Part shown: in pieces, positions 11,135 through 19,287 of the stretch | Numbering within the stretch: position 1 is the first letter of the stretch | Layout of the letters: the number at the start of each line of letters is the position of its first letter | Source: J084 sp964471405 | GTDB taxonomy: Bacteria > Pseudomonadota > Alphaproteobacteria > Sphingomonadales > Rhodothalassiaceae | Direction of reading: 5' to 3' | Assembly: GCA_964471405.1 (NCBI GenBank) | Contig: CAYYGH010000006.1 | Coordinates: 1 to 62,264, forward strand | Length of the DNA: 62,264 bases | Position numbers and translations under genes: made by a program | Notes under the pieces: generated by a model | The model's input: the letters and a program-made list of their open reading frames with translations, nothing else | What the model was told of the DNA's origin: nothing | Databases searched by the model: none

Positions 11135-13110
11135 TCCCCGAACTCGGTCATTTCGCGCTTGCGCTCGCGCTGGGGCTGGCGATTGCGCAGATCGTGGCGG
11201 CCATCATCGGCCACCGGCCGCAGCTGGCCGGCTGGCTGCGGCTCGTTGCGCCGCTCAGCCATGCGGGACTGATTGCGGTCACGGTCGCCCTGCTGGCCCT
11301 GATGGCCGCCTATGTGACCAGCGATTTCAGCGTTCTCAACGTCTGGCAGAATTCGCATACGGCCAAGCCGCTGCTCTACAAGATCACCGGCGTGTGGGGC
11401 AATCACGAGGGCTCGATGCTGCTGTGGGTATGGGTGCTGTTCGTCTATGCGGCCTTCGTGCCGCTGACGCGCCGGCTCGTGGACATCCGCACCCGCAGCA
11501 AGGTGCTGGCCGTCCAGGCGACGATCGCCGTCGCCTTCCTGCTGTTCATTCTGCTGGCCTCCAATCCCTTCCTGCGTCTTGATCCGGCGCCGATGGAGGG
11601 CCGCGGTCTCAATCCTCTGCTCCAGGATCCCGGCCTCGCCTTTCACCCGCCCCTCCTGTATCTGGGCTATGTGGGCTTTTCGATCGTCTATGCCTTCGCG
11701 GCCGCCGCCCTCATCTCCGGCCGGATGAACGCGATCATGGCCCGCGCCATGCGTCCCTTTGCGCTTGCGGCCTTTGCGGCGCTCACCCTGGGCATCGGGC
11801 TGGGCAGCTGGTGGGCCTACTACGAACTCGGCTGGGGCGGCTTCTGGTTCTGGGACCCGGTCGAGAACGCCAGTTTCATCCCCTGGCTTGCGGGGGCCGC
11901 GCTCATCCATTCGCTCGCGGTCACGGAAAAGCGGGGTGCGCTTGCCCGCTGGAGTCTGCTGCTGGCCACCATCACCTTTTCGCTGGCGCTGCTCGGCACC
12001 TTTCTCGTGCGCTCGGGCGTGCTGACCAGTGTTCATGCCTTTGCCGTCGATCCCCGGCGCGGCCTGTTCATCCTTGCGATCCTGACGGCGGCCATCCTGG
12101 CGGCCTTTGCCCTGTTCGCCTGGCGCGCGCCGATGCTCGAACGGGCACCGGCCTATGCGCCGGTCAGCCGCGAGGCGGCACTCACCCTCAACAATCTCCT
12201 GCTCACCGTGGCGGCTGCGGTGGTGCTGCTCGGCACCCTCTACCCGCTCGCGCTGGAGGCGCTGACCGGTGCCAAGATCAGCGTCGGCGCCCCCTATTTC
12301 GTGACATTCTTCGGTCCCCTGGCCATTCTCCTGCTGGCGCTTACGGCCATTGCCCCGCATTTGCGCTGGAAGCGGGACGATCCTGCCCGCCTGCGCGGTC
12401 TGCCGGTCTGGCTGCTCGGCGGCGGCGTGCTGGTGCTCGGCGCGATCATCGCCTTCTTCGGTCTGCCGGGCGTGATGGCGGCACTGGCGCTCGCTCTTGC
12501 CGGGGCATTGATCGCTTCTGCGATCCGGGACTGGTGGCAGGCCTGGCCGCGTCGGAATGGGCGCCGGACGGGCCTGTTGCAGGCGCTCCGGCGCATGCCG
12601 CTTTACCGCCATTCCTATGCGCTCGCCCATCTCGGTCTGGCCGTGACGGTGATCGGCGTCGTCACGGCGGAAAGCTTCGACCGGGAGGAGATGCTTGTCG
12701 TCTCTCCCGGCCAGAGCATTCGGCTGGCCGGCCATGAGCTCACCTTTACCGGTCTTGAGCCGGGGATGGGGCCGAATTACACGGCGATCGTCGGCGGCTT
12801 TGCTCTTGACGGCGGGGACAAGGCGGCGCTGCATCCGGCCCGCCGCGCCTACTGGGCACCGCCGATGGAAACCACGGAAGCCGCCATCCGCCCCACCCCC
12901 CTCGGCGACATCTATCTGGCCATCGGCGAGCGCCGCGGCGAGACGGTGGAGCTGCGGGCCTCCTTCAAGCCGCTTGTCGCCTTCATCTGGCTTGGGGCAT
13001 TGCTGATGGCCACCGGCGGCCTGCTGGCGCTGGTCGCCCGCGTGCGAGGCGCAGGCCGCAGGCATCACGCTCATCTTCCTCCCACCCCTGCGGAAGGATC
13101 CGGTTCATGA
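11131..13110 (+). CDS. ccmF: Cytochrome c heme lyase subunit CcmF
   Basis: CcmF is the large multi-helix inner-membrane core of the heme lyase that attaches heme to apocytochrome CXXCH motifs. The 659 residues contain the NHEGSMLLWVWVL segment and the WWD-type heme motif GSWWAYYELGWGGFWFWDP at about residues 228-246. Conserved periplasmic histidines occur nearby, for example in FHPPLLYLGY. The C-terminal half has the expected DUF-type periplasmic domain and a last helix. It begins with ATGA overlap on ccmE and ends with ATGA overlap on ccmG. Confidence 0.97.
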   Translation: MIPELGHFALALALGLAIAQIVAAIIGHRPQLAGWLRLVAPLSHAGLIAVTVALLALMAAYVTSDFSVLNVWQNSHTAKPLLYKITGVWGNHEGSMLLWVWVLFVYAAFVPLTRRLVDIRTRSKVLAVQATIAVAFLLFILLASNPFLRLDPAPMEGRGLNPLLQDPGLAFHPPLLYLGYVGFSIVYAFAAAALISGRMNAIMARAMRPFALAAFAALTLGIGLGSWWAYYELGWGGFWFWDPVENASFIPWLAGAALIHSLAVTEKRGALARWSLLLATITFSLALLGTFLVRSGVLTSVHAFAVDPRRGLFILAILTAAILAAFALFAWRAPMLERAPAYAPVSREAALTLNNLLLTVAAAVVLLGTLYPLALEALTGAKISVGAPYFVTFFGPLAILLLALTAIAPHLRWKRDDPARLRGLPVWLLGGGVLVLGAIIAFFGLPGVMAALALALAGALIASAIRDWWQAWPRRNGRRTGLLQALRRMPLYRHSYALAHLGLAVTVIGVVTAESFDREEMLVVSPGQSIRLAGHELTFTGLEPGMGPNYTAIVGGFALDGGDKAALHPARRAYWAPPMETTEAAIRPTPLGDIYLAIGERRGETVELRASFKPLVAFIWLGALLMATGGLLALVARVRGAGRRHHAHLPPTPAEGSGS

Positions 13111-13664
13111 GGACGGAACGACTCATCTGGTTTCTGCCGCTTCTTGCCGTGCTGCTGCTGGCCGGTCTGCTGTGGCGCGGCCTTTACAGCCATGACGAGG
13201 TGATCCCCTCGGCCCGGGTCGGACAGCCGCTTCCCGCCGTTCGCCTGCCGCGACTGGACGCGCCCGACCGGTATCTCGACCAGACGGCGCTCATCGCCCG
13301 AGCACCGCTGCTCATCAACTTCTTCGCCTCCTGGTGCGGTCCCTGTCAGGTGGAGCATCCCCTGCTCACCGACCTGGCCGCCCGCGGCATCACGATCATC
13401 GGCATCGCCTACAAGGATGAGCCGGCGGACACCCGCCGCTTTCTCGATCGTCTCGGCAATCCCTTCGCCGACGTGCTGATGGACCGGCAGGGACGTGCCC
13501 TCATCGAGTTCGGCGCCTCCGGCGTGCCGGAAAGCTTTCTCGTCGACCGCACGGGCCGGATCGTCTGGCATCAGCCCGGCCCCCTGACCGAAGAGGTGAT
13601 CGCTCGGGAGCTGCTGCCACGACTGGCGACCCTCGACAAACGGACCCGGGAGGGGGGAAGATGA
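13107..13664 (+). CDS. ccmG: Thiol-disulfide oxidoreductase CcmG/DsbE
   Basis: This is a membrane-anchored periplasmic thioredoxin that keeps apocytochrome cysteines, and CcmH, reduced before heme attachment. One N-terminal helix (about residues 6-24) is followed by a thioredoxin fold with FFASWCGPCQVEHPLL; the active cysteines are C77 and C80. The cis-proline region is GVPESFLVDRTG. At 185 residues it has the usual length. It overlaps ccmF and ccmH by four bases each. Confidence 0.95.
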   Translation: MRTERLIWFLPLLAVLLLAGLLWRGLYSHDEVIPSARVGQPLPAVRLPRLDAPDRYLDQTALIARAPLLINFFASWCGPCQVEHPLLTDLAARGITIIGIAYKDEPADTRRFLDRLGNPFADVLMDRQGRALIEFGASGVPESFLVDRTGRIVWHQPGPLTEEVIARELLPRLATLDKRTREGGR

Positions 13665-14182
13665 AACCTGGGCGCAAGACTTCGGGCATCGCTCCCGGCG
13701 CGGGCCTGCGGGCATGGCTTCTGGCCTGGCTGTGTCTGACCATGGCCGGCGCGGCTCTGGCGCAGGAAAGCAGGGAGATCGAGACACCGCTCCCCGACCC
13801 CGCCATGGAAGCCCGGGCTGAGGCTCTCATGCGGGAGATCCGCTGTCTCGTCTGCCAGGGGCAGTCCATCGCCGAATCCCATGCGGATCTCGCCCGGGAT
13901 CTGCGGCTGCTCGTGCGCGAGAAGGTGGCCGCCGGCATGAGTGACGAGGAAATCCGCGCCTTCCTCAAGGCCCGCTATGGTGACTGGATCCTGCTCCGGC
14001 CGCCGGTGGAAAGGCGCACCTGGCTGCTGTGGTTCGGTCCCCCGCTGCTGTTGCTGGTATTGACGGCTCTGGTGGTCCTGCGCTGGCGGCATCGCCGCGT
14101 GAGGACGGGCGGAGACGAAGCGGCCGCGCTGGCCTCCTGGCTTGCGGAGGAAGAGTCGGACGAAGAGGAGAGGCCGGCATGA
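13661..14182 (+). CDS. ccmH: Cytochrome c maturation protein CcmH
   Basis: CcmH is a periplasmic redox protein that works with CcmG and CcmF to present reduced apocytochrome. A signal sequence (about residues 15-34, ending near GAALA-QE) precedes the three-helix domain with the motif RCLVCQGQSI; the cysteines are C62 and C65. A C-terminal membrane helix follows at about 120-143. This is the short CcmH form with a separate CcmI gene, not the fused E. coli type. It overlaps ccmI by ATGA. Confidence 0.95.
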   Translation: MKPGRKTSGIAPGAGLRAWLLAWLCLTMAGAALAQESREIETPLPDPAMEARAEALMREIRCLVCQGQSIAESHADLARDLRLLVREKVAAGMSDEEIRAFLKARYGDWILLRPPVERRTWLLWFGPPLLLLVLTALVVLRWRHRRVRTGGDEAAALASWLAEEESDEEERPA

Positions 14183-15324
14183 CCGTCGCTGCGGCCGTCT
14201 TCGTCGCCCTTGCCACCGCCGCCCTCGGCGCGGGGGGCGTGATGATTCTGCTGGCGGGCCGGCGGTCGCGACCGGAGGAGGACCACGCCGGCCTGCGCAG
14301 CCACTACGCCCGGGCGCGCCTGGCCGAGCTTGAAGACGACGCCGCAAGCGGCCTTCTGCCTTCGGAGGAAGCGGAAAGCGAGCGCCGGCTGCTCATGCGC
14401 CTGCTTGGCCGGAGCCGCCGCGAGCCGACCGCCGATGACCTCCGCTCTCCGGGGCTCGTCGCCCGCCTTGCCGTGCTGGCCGGTGTGCTGGCCATCGCCA
14501 TCCCGATCTATCTGCTGTTCGGCCGTCCGGATCTGGCGGGAACGGTTCCGCCCCGGCGGGAACGGCCTGCGGCGGAGCCGGATGCCCGGGCGCAGGAATT
14601 CGCCGCCCTGATGAACCGCCTGGAGCAGGTGCTCGTCGCCCATCCCGAGCGGGTCGACGGCTGGCGGCTCCTCGCCCGCCTGCGCCTTGATCAGGAACGC
14701 CCCCAGGAAGCCCTGCGCGCCGCCAGGGCCGGCCTGGCGCAGGCGCCGCAGGATCCGACGCTGCTGTGGATCGCCGGTGAAGCGCTGATCCAGAAGGCCG
14801 GCGGCCGGGTTACGCCGGCGGCGCTGCTGGCCTTCGAACGCCTGGCCCGCGTGAAACCCGATCACCCGGCTCCCCGCTATTACCGGGGGCTGGCGGCCCT
14901 GCAGGCGGGCAAACCGGAAGAGGCTCTGGCCATCTGGCATCAGCTGGCCGATTCCCTGGATCCCCAGGATCCGCGCCGCCAGCAGCTTGAGCGCGAGATC
15001 GCCCGGGTGGAGATGATGAAGGCCGTGCGCTCCGGCAATCCCGAGGCTGCGATCGCGCAAATGGTGGAGCGGCTGCGCGCCCGACTTGAGAAGGACCCCG
15101 ACGATGCGGAGGGCTGGGCGATGCTGGCGCGCTCCTATGAGGTGATGGGGCGGCCGGCGGATGCGCTGCATGCCCTCAGGCGGCTGGAAACGCTGCTTGC
15201 CGGTGCCGAACGCGATGCGGTGCGCGCCGAGATCGCCCGGCTTGAGGCGCAGCTGGCCGGTGCCGACGGGAACACCGCAGGAGACAAGCCGGAAAAGCCG
15301 TCCTCCTCCCGGGAGCAGAAATGA
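14179..15324 (+). CDS. ccmI: Cytochrome c biogenesis TPR protein CcmI
   Basis: CcmI is the apocytochrome chaperone of the lyase complex. It has two membrane helices (about residues 3-25 and 94-114) with a cytoplasmic loop typical of CcmI, including a SHYARARLAEL start. A periplasmic tetratricopeptide domain then captures the apoprotein C-terminus. TPR-like units are visible, for example HPERVDGWRLLARLRL, QAGKPEEALAIW and DAEGWAMLARSYEVMG. The length is 381 residues. The ATG at 14179 overlaps the ccmH stop; the frame is open further upstream but inside ccmH. Confidence 0.93.
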   Translation: MTVAAAVFVALATAALGAGGVMILLAGRRSRPEEDHAGLRSHYARARLAELEDDAASGLLPSEEAESERRLLMRLLGRSRREPTADDLRSPGLVARLAVLAGVLAIAIPIYLLFGRPDLAGTVPPRRERPAAEPDARAQEFAALMNRLEQVLVAHPERVDGWRLLARLRLDQERPQEALRAARAGLAQAPQDPTLLWIAGEALIQKAGGRVTPAALLAFERLARVKPDHPAPRYYRGLAALQAGKPEEALAIWHQLADSLDPQDPRRQQLEREIARVEMMKAVRSGNPEAAIAQMVERLRARLEKDPDDAEGWAMLARSYEVMGRPADALHALRRLETLLAGAERDAVRAEIARLEAQLAGADGNTAGDKPEKPSSSREQK

Positions 15325-15920
15325 TGAGCACAGAAGCCGATCACCCGTCCAAAGACCGGATGACCGCCATGCAGCTTGCGCCCGACTTCCGGCGCGCCAT
15401 CCCCGAAGGCGACAACCGGGTGCGCGAGGTCTGCCGGCATTGCGGCTTCGTGCACTACATCAATCCGAAGATCGTCGTCGGCGCGCTGGTGGTGGAGGAG
15501 GACCGGCTGCTGCTGTGCCGCCGCGCCATCGAGCCGCGCGCCGGCTACTGGACGATGCCGGCGGGGTTTCTGGAGGTCGGCGAGACGCTGGAGGAAGGCG
15601 CCCGCCGCGAGGCCCGCGAGGAGGCCGAGGCCGATCTGGTGCTCGACCGCCTGCTTGCGGTCTATTCCCTGCCGCACATCTCGCAGGTCCAGATCTTCTA
15701 TCTCGCGCATCTGGCCGCCCCTTCCTTCGCCCCGGGGCCGGAAAGCCGGGAGGTGCGGCTTTTCCCCATTGCCGACATCCCGTGGGCCGCACTCGCGTTC
15801 CCCAGTGTGGAATGGACGATCCGCGCCTGGCTTGCCGACCGCGAAGAGGGGCGCGAACGGCTGCACACCAGCCCGCCACCGGACTTTGACTTCACCACAT
15901 GGCTCAAGGCACACAGCTGA
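15321..15920 (+). CDS. Nudix hydrolase with zinc-ribbon start
   Basis: This belongs to the ADP-ribose/NADH-pyrophosphatase-like Nudix group that hydrolyses nucleoside diphosphate derivatives. The Nudix box is GFLEVGETLEEGARREAREE at residues 82-101, with an alanine in place of the usual final glycine. A CRHCG pair at about residues 38-42 resembles half of the zinc ribbon in NudC-like proteins. The fold ends after a typical VEWTIRAWL helix. Its ATG overlaps the ccmI stop, so it is translated as the tenth gene of the ccm operon, although no role in cytochrome maturation is known. The exact substrate cannot be told from sequence. Confidence 0.9.
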   Translation: MMSTEADHPSKDRMTAMQLAPDFRRAIPEGDNRVREVCRHCGFVHYINPKIVVGALVVEEDRLLLCRRAIEPRAGYWTMPAGFLEVGETLEEGARREAREEAEADLVLDRLLAVYSLPHISQVQIFYLAHLAAPSFAPGPESREVRLFPIADIPWAALAFPSVEWTIRAWLADREEGRERLHTSPPPDFDFTTWLKAHS

Positions 15921-16005
15921 CGGGAGAACAAGGCTCGCCGAATCCATGGCGTCGCGCCGCAGTTGACGGCGTCAGTAGCGGATTCAAGGGTTTGGACGCT
16001 CTTCG

Positions 16006-16476
16006 TCACGCTTGCGCGCGCGGAGCCGCCAGCTTCACCGGGAAATTGACGGAGCGGGCGATGAAGCAGCGGGCATGTGCGCGCCGGTGCAGCTCGGGAA
16101 CCATCCCGGCCGGCCCCGCGGCGACGGTGACCTCGGGCCGCAGCGTGACCGACTCGAACCGCCCCGCGCCGTCCGCATCCTCGCGCATGACCCCTTCGGG
16201 CCGGTCGCGATAGGCGGTGACGACGAGCCCGGCCTCGGCCGCCAGATGCAGGAACCAGAGCATGTGGCAGGCCGACAGCGCCGCAACCAGCAGCTCCTCC
16301 GGATTCCAGGCATCCGCCCGGCCGCGAAAGGCCGGATCGCTGGAGCCGATGATCTCGGGCTTGCCGGGCGCGCGAATCACATGCTCGCGCCCATAGCTGT
16401 CATAGGCGCGCGTGCCGGCCTCGCCGGCTCCCGTCCAGACCACATCGAGGCGGTAGCAATGCGTGCGTCGGCTCAG
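16006..16476 (-). CDS. OsmC-family peroxiredoxin-like protein
   Basis: This is an OsmC/Ohr-fold protein; members reduce organic or fatty hydroperoxides with two cysteines. Both cysteines are present, in ALSACHMLWFLHLA and AHARCFIARSVNFPV. The segment WTGAGEAGTRAYDSYGREHVI is the usual N-terminal strand pair of this subgroup, and the conserved part begins at the tyrosine of HCYRLDVVWTG. No ATG lies in frame upstream. I place the start at a CTG at 16474-16476, because GGAGG lies five bases before it and it retains the conserved strand. A GTG at 16443 is the conventional alternative but would cut into that strand. The gene starts 35 bases after the pckA stop and probably shares its transcript. 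Confidence 0.88.
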   Translation of the reverse strand: MSRRTHCYRLDVVWTGAGEAGTRAYDSYGREHVIRAPGKPEIIGSSDPAFRGRADAWNPEELLVAALSACHMLWFLHLAAEAGLVVTAYRDRPEGVMREDADGAGRFESVTLRPEVTVAAGPAGMVPELHRRAHARCFIARSVNFPVKLAAPRAQA

Positions 16477-16511
16477 ACACTCCTCCCGTCCGTTCGCGAC
16501 CGGACTGCTGC

Positions 16512-18101
16512 TCAGGCGCCGGCCGGCGCGGGCGCGGCAGCCCGGATCTTCTCATCCACGGCATCCGCGAACTGGGCGAAATTCTCGTTGAACAGGCGCA
16601 CCAGTTCCGCCGCCTTGGCGTCATAGGCCGCGGCATCCGGCCAGGTGCCGCGCGGGTCGAGCAGGCGGTCGTCCACGCCCGGCACCGCGACGGGGACCGC
16701 AACGCCGAAATTGGGATCGATGCGCGTCGGCACGTCATTGAGAGCTCCGGAAAGCGCGGCATCCAGCATCGCCCGGGTCGCCTTGATCGGCATGCGATGC
16801 CCCACGCCATAGGGACCGCCCGTCCAGCCGGTGTTGACCAGCCAGCAGTTGACTCCGCGTTCCGCGATCCGCCGTCGCAGCAGCTCCCCATAGACTCCGG
16901 GGTGCCGCGGCATGAAGGGGGCCCCGAAGCAGGCCGAGAAGGTCGCCTGCGGTTCGGTCACGCCCATCTCGGTGCCGGCGACCTTGGCGGTATACCCCGA
17001 GATGAAGTGATACATCGCCTGCTCGGGTGTCAGCCGCGCAATCGGCGGCAGCACGCCGAAGGCGTCCGCCGTCAGCATCACGATGTTCTCGGGATGCCCG
17101 GCCCGGTTCTCGGGCACGTGATTGGCGATGAACTCCAGCGGATAGGCGCCGCGGGTGTTCTCGGTGAGCGTGGCATCGTCGAAATCGAGGGTCCGGCGCA
17201 CGGGGTCGTATACGACATTCTCCAGCACCGCGCCGAAGCGGTGGACGGCGGCGTAGATGTCGGGCTCGGCCTCCGCCGACAGGCGGATCATCTTCGCATA
17301 GCAGCCGCCCTCGAAATTGAAGACGCCGTTGTCCGACCAGCCATGCTCGTCATCGCCGATGAGCCGCCGGCGCGGATCGGCGGACAGCGTCGTCTTGCCG
17401 GTGCCCGACAGGCCGAAGAAGATCGCGACATCGCCGCGCTCGCCGACATTCGCCGAGCAGTGCATTGGCATCACGCCTTCCGGCGGCAGCAGATAGTTGA
17501 GGATCGTGAAGACGGACTTCTTGATCTCCCCGGCATAGGCCGTGCCGGCGATGATGACGACACGCCGCGTAAAATCAAGGGCGATCACCGTCCCGGAGCG
17601 GCAGCCATGGCGGGCGGGATCGGCCTGGAAGGAAGGCGCGTGGAGAATCGTGAAGCGGCGCGCGGGACGCCGGGCGGGATCCGCCGGCACGATCAGCATC
17701 GTGCGTGCAAACAGGGCGTGCCAGGCCCGCTCGGTCACCACGTCCACCGCGATCCGGTAGTCCGGATCGGCCCCGGCGACCAGCTCCTCCAGGAACACCT
17801 CGCGGTCGGCGAAATGGCGGGCGATATCGGCCAGCAGGGCGGAAAAATGCGCCCCGTCCATCGGCTGATTGATCGCACCCCACCAGACCTGCGATTCGGT
17901 TTCGGCGTCGCGAACGATGAATTTGTCCTTGGCCGCCCGGCCGGTATGCGCGCCCGTTTCCACGATCAGGGCGCCATCATGCGAGAGCACGCCCTCGCCA
18001 CGCCGGATCGCCTCCTCGTAAAGCTGGGCCCGACCCAGATTGCGCTGCCAGCCGGCCGCCGTAATCCGTGTATCCGCTACGGAAAGTGAAGACTCGCCCA
18101 T
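16512..18101 (-). CDS. pckA: Phosphoenolpyruvate carboxykinase (ATP)
   Basis: PckA converts oxaloacetate and ATP to phosphoenolpyruvate, CO2 and ADP, the first committed step of gluconeogenesis. The phosphate loop is GLSGTGKTTLS (about residues 230-240) and the metal-binding motif is LIGDDEHGW. The oxaloacetate-binding arginine lies in the VVTERAWHALFA region and the FNFEGGCYAK strand follows. The 529 residues fit the ATP-dependent family. ATG 18101 gives a family-like start; 24 further open codons upstream look unconserved. Divergence from chvI across 379 bases matches the standard alphaproteobacterial arrangement, in which ChvI activity and pckA expression are linked. Confidence 0.97.
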   Translation of the reverse strand: MGESSLSVADTRITAAGWQRNLGRAQLYEEAIRRGEGVLSHDGALIVETGAHTGRAAKDKFIVRDAETESQVWWGAINQPMDGAHFSALLADIARHFADREVFLEELVAGADPDYRIAVDVVTERAWHALFARTMLIVPADPARRPARRFTILHAPSFQADPARHGCRSGTVIALDFTRRVVIIAGTAYAGEIKKSVFTILNYLLPPEGVMPMHCSANVGERGDVAIFFGLSGTGKTTLSADPRRRLIGDDEHGWSDNGVFNFEGGCYAKMIRLSAEAEPDIYAAVHRFGAVLENVVYDPVRRTLDFDDATLTENTRGAYPLEFIANHVPENRAGHPENIVMLTADAFGVLPPIARLTPEQAMYHFISGYTAKVAGTEMGVTEPQATFSACFGAPFMPRHPGVYGELLRRRIAERGVNCWLVNTGWTGGPYGVGHRMPIKATRAMLDAALSGALNDVPTRIDPNFGVAVPVAVPGVDDRLLDPRGTWPDAAAYDAKAAELVRLFNENFAQFADAVDEKIRAAAPAPAGA

Positions 18102-18480
18102 TTCGTCTGTCCCGTGTTTTGCGCTCTTGACCTTGTCTTCCAGGATGACCTTTCCCGCCTGCCGGCAGCGCACCCGTGCGGGTGCCGCCGGACAAGGGCG
18201 CGGGGGCCGCCTTCATGGCCGCAGGACCGCCCGCCGCCATCCTGCTGCGCGAAGTCACCCGCCGCGGCCAAGCTGAGCCAATCGTCCGTCCAAATCAAGG
18301 CCCTTCGCCATCTTGCAGACCTGCGCAAAGCCGTGACCGGGGGCCGGATCCCTTGCGCAAATTCTGCCAAGCCTTCACCATGTTCTTGCCACTTTTGCAA
18401 AGCCCCCTATCTGTGAGGGGAATTCCGGCCCGCCGAGAGGGGGGCCTTGAAGACGCGAATCGCGTTATCGGGAGCGGCGC
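18102..18480. other. Divergent pckA/chvI intergenic region
   Basis: No gene is evident in these 379 bases. The region holds a perfect 6-bp-stem hairpin in the presumed pckA leader (18170-18185, GCACCC-GTGC-GGGTGC). It also holds three similar short elements spaced 32 and 40 bases apart: TGCGCAAAG at 18322, TGCGCAAAT at 18354 and TTTGCAAAG at 18394. A promoter-like pair lies before chvI. The repeated elements could be binding sites, but no known ChvI box is recognisable by eye. Confidence 0.5.
18386..18413 (+). promoter_or_regulatory. Possible chvI promoter
   Basis: TTGCCA at 18386-18391 and TATCTG at 18408-18413 are separated by 16 bases, about 65 bases before the chvI start. The match to the sigma70 consensus is moderate. 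Confidence 0.35.
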
Positions 18481-19272
18481 ATGACGGACAGACAGACGCT
18501 CACCCTTGATGAGGCGGATCGGGCCGATCCCGTTGCGGGGCGCACGATCGCGCTTGTGGACGATGATCGCAACATCCTCACCTCGCTGACTGTCGCGCTG
18601 GAAGCGGAAGGCTTCATCGTGCGCTGCTACACGGATGGGGAGCGCGCGCTGGAGGCTCTGCTTGCCAAGCCGGCGGATCTGGCCGTGCTCGACATCAAGA
18701 TGCCGCGGCTTGACGGCATGGAGGTGTTGCGGCGCCTGCGCGAGGCGAGCGACATGCCGGTCATCTTCCTGACATCCAAGGATGACGAGCTCGACGAGCT
18801 GCTGGGGCTGAAGATGGGTGCGGACGACTATGTCTCCAAACCCTTCTCCCAGCGGCTTCTGATCGAACGCATCAAGACGGTGCTCCGGCGCTACCACGCG
18901 GCCCGCGCCCATGCCCGGGGCGAGCGGGCGGAGGCCGAGAACGAAGAGGCGGGGCTGATGGTCCGCGGGCGGCTGAAGCTCGATCCCAGCCGCCATTTCG
19001 TCTCCTGGGACGACAAGGAAATCCGGCTGACCGTGACCGAATTTCTCATTCTTCAGGCCCTGGCCCAGCGGCCCGGCCATGTCAAAAGCCGCGACCAGCT
19101 CATGGATGCCGCCTATGCGGACGACATCTATGTCGACGACCGCACCATCGACAGCCACATCAAGCGGCTGCGCAAGAAGTTCCGGGCCGTAGACCCCGAT
19201 TTCAAGGCGATCGAAACCCTCTACGGCGTCGGCTACCGATTCCGCGCGGAACCTGCCCCGGCGCAGGGCTGA
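18481..19272 (+). CDS. chvI: ChvI-type response regulator
   Basis: This is an OmpR/PhoB-class transcription factor and the partner of the sensor encoded 15 bases downstream. The receiver domain spans about residues 21-138, with acidic pocket DDD (27-29), phosphoacceptor D71 in LAVLDIKMPRLDG and conserved lysine in VSKPF. The winged-helix domain (about 160-255) ends with TIDSHIKRLRKKF and GVGYRF. In alphaproteobacteria ChvG/ChvI (ExoS/ChvI, BvrS/BvrR) controls envelope and acid-stress genes and pckA. The position beside pckA and hprK is the standard synteny and supports the name. About 20 extra residues precede the receiver domain. Confidence 0.94.
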   Translation: MTDRQTLTLDEADRADPVAGRTIALVDDDRNILTSLTVALEAEGFIVRCYTDGERALEALLAKPADLAVLDIKMPRLDGMEVLRRLREASDMPVIFLTSKDDELDELLGLKMGADDYVSKPFSQRLLIERIKTVLRRYHAARAHARGERAEAENEEAGLMVRGRLKLDPSRHFVSWDDKEIRLTVTEFLILQALAQRPGHVKSRDQLMDAAYADDIYVDDRTIDSHIKRLRKKFRAVDPDFKAIETLYGVGYRFRAEPAPAQG

Positions 19273-19287
19273 TCCGGACAGGCGCCC

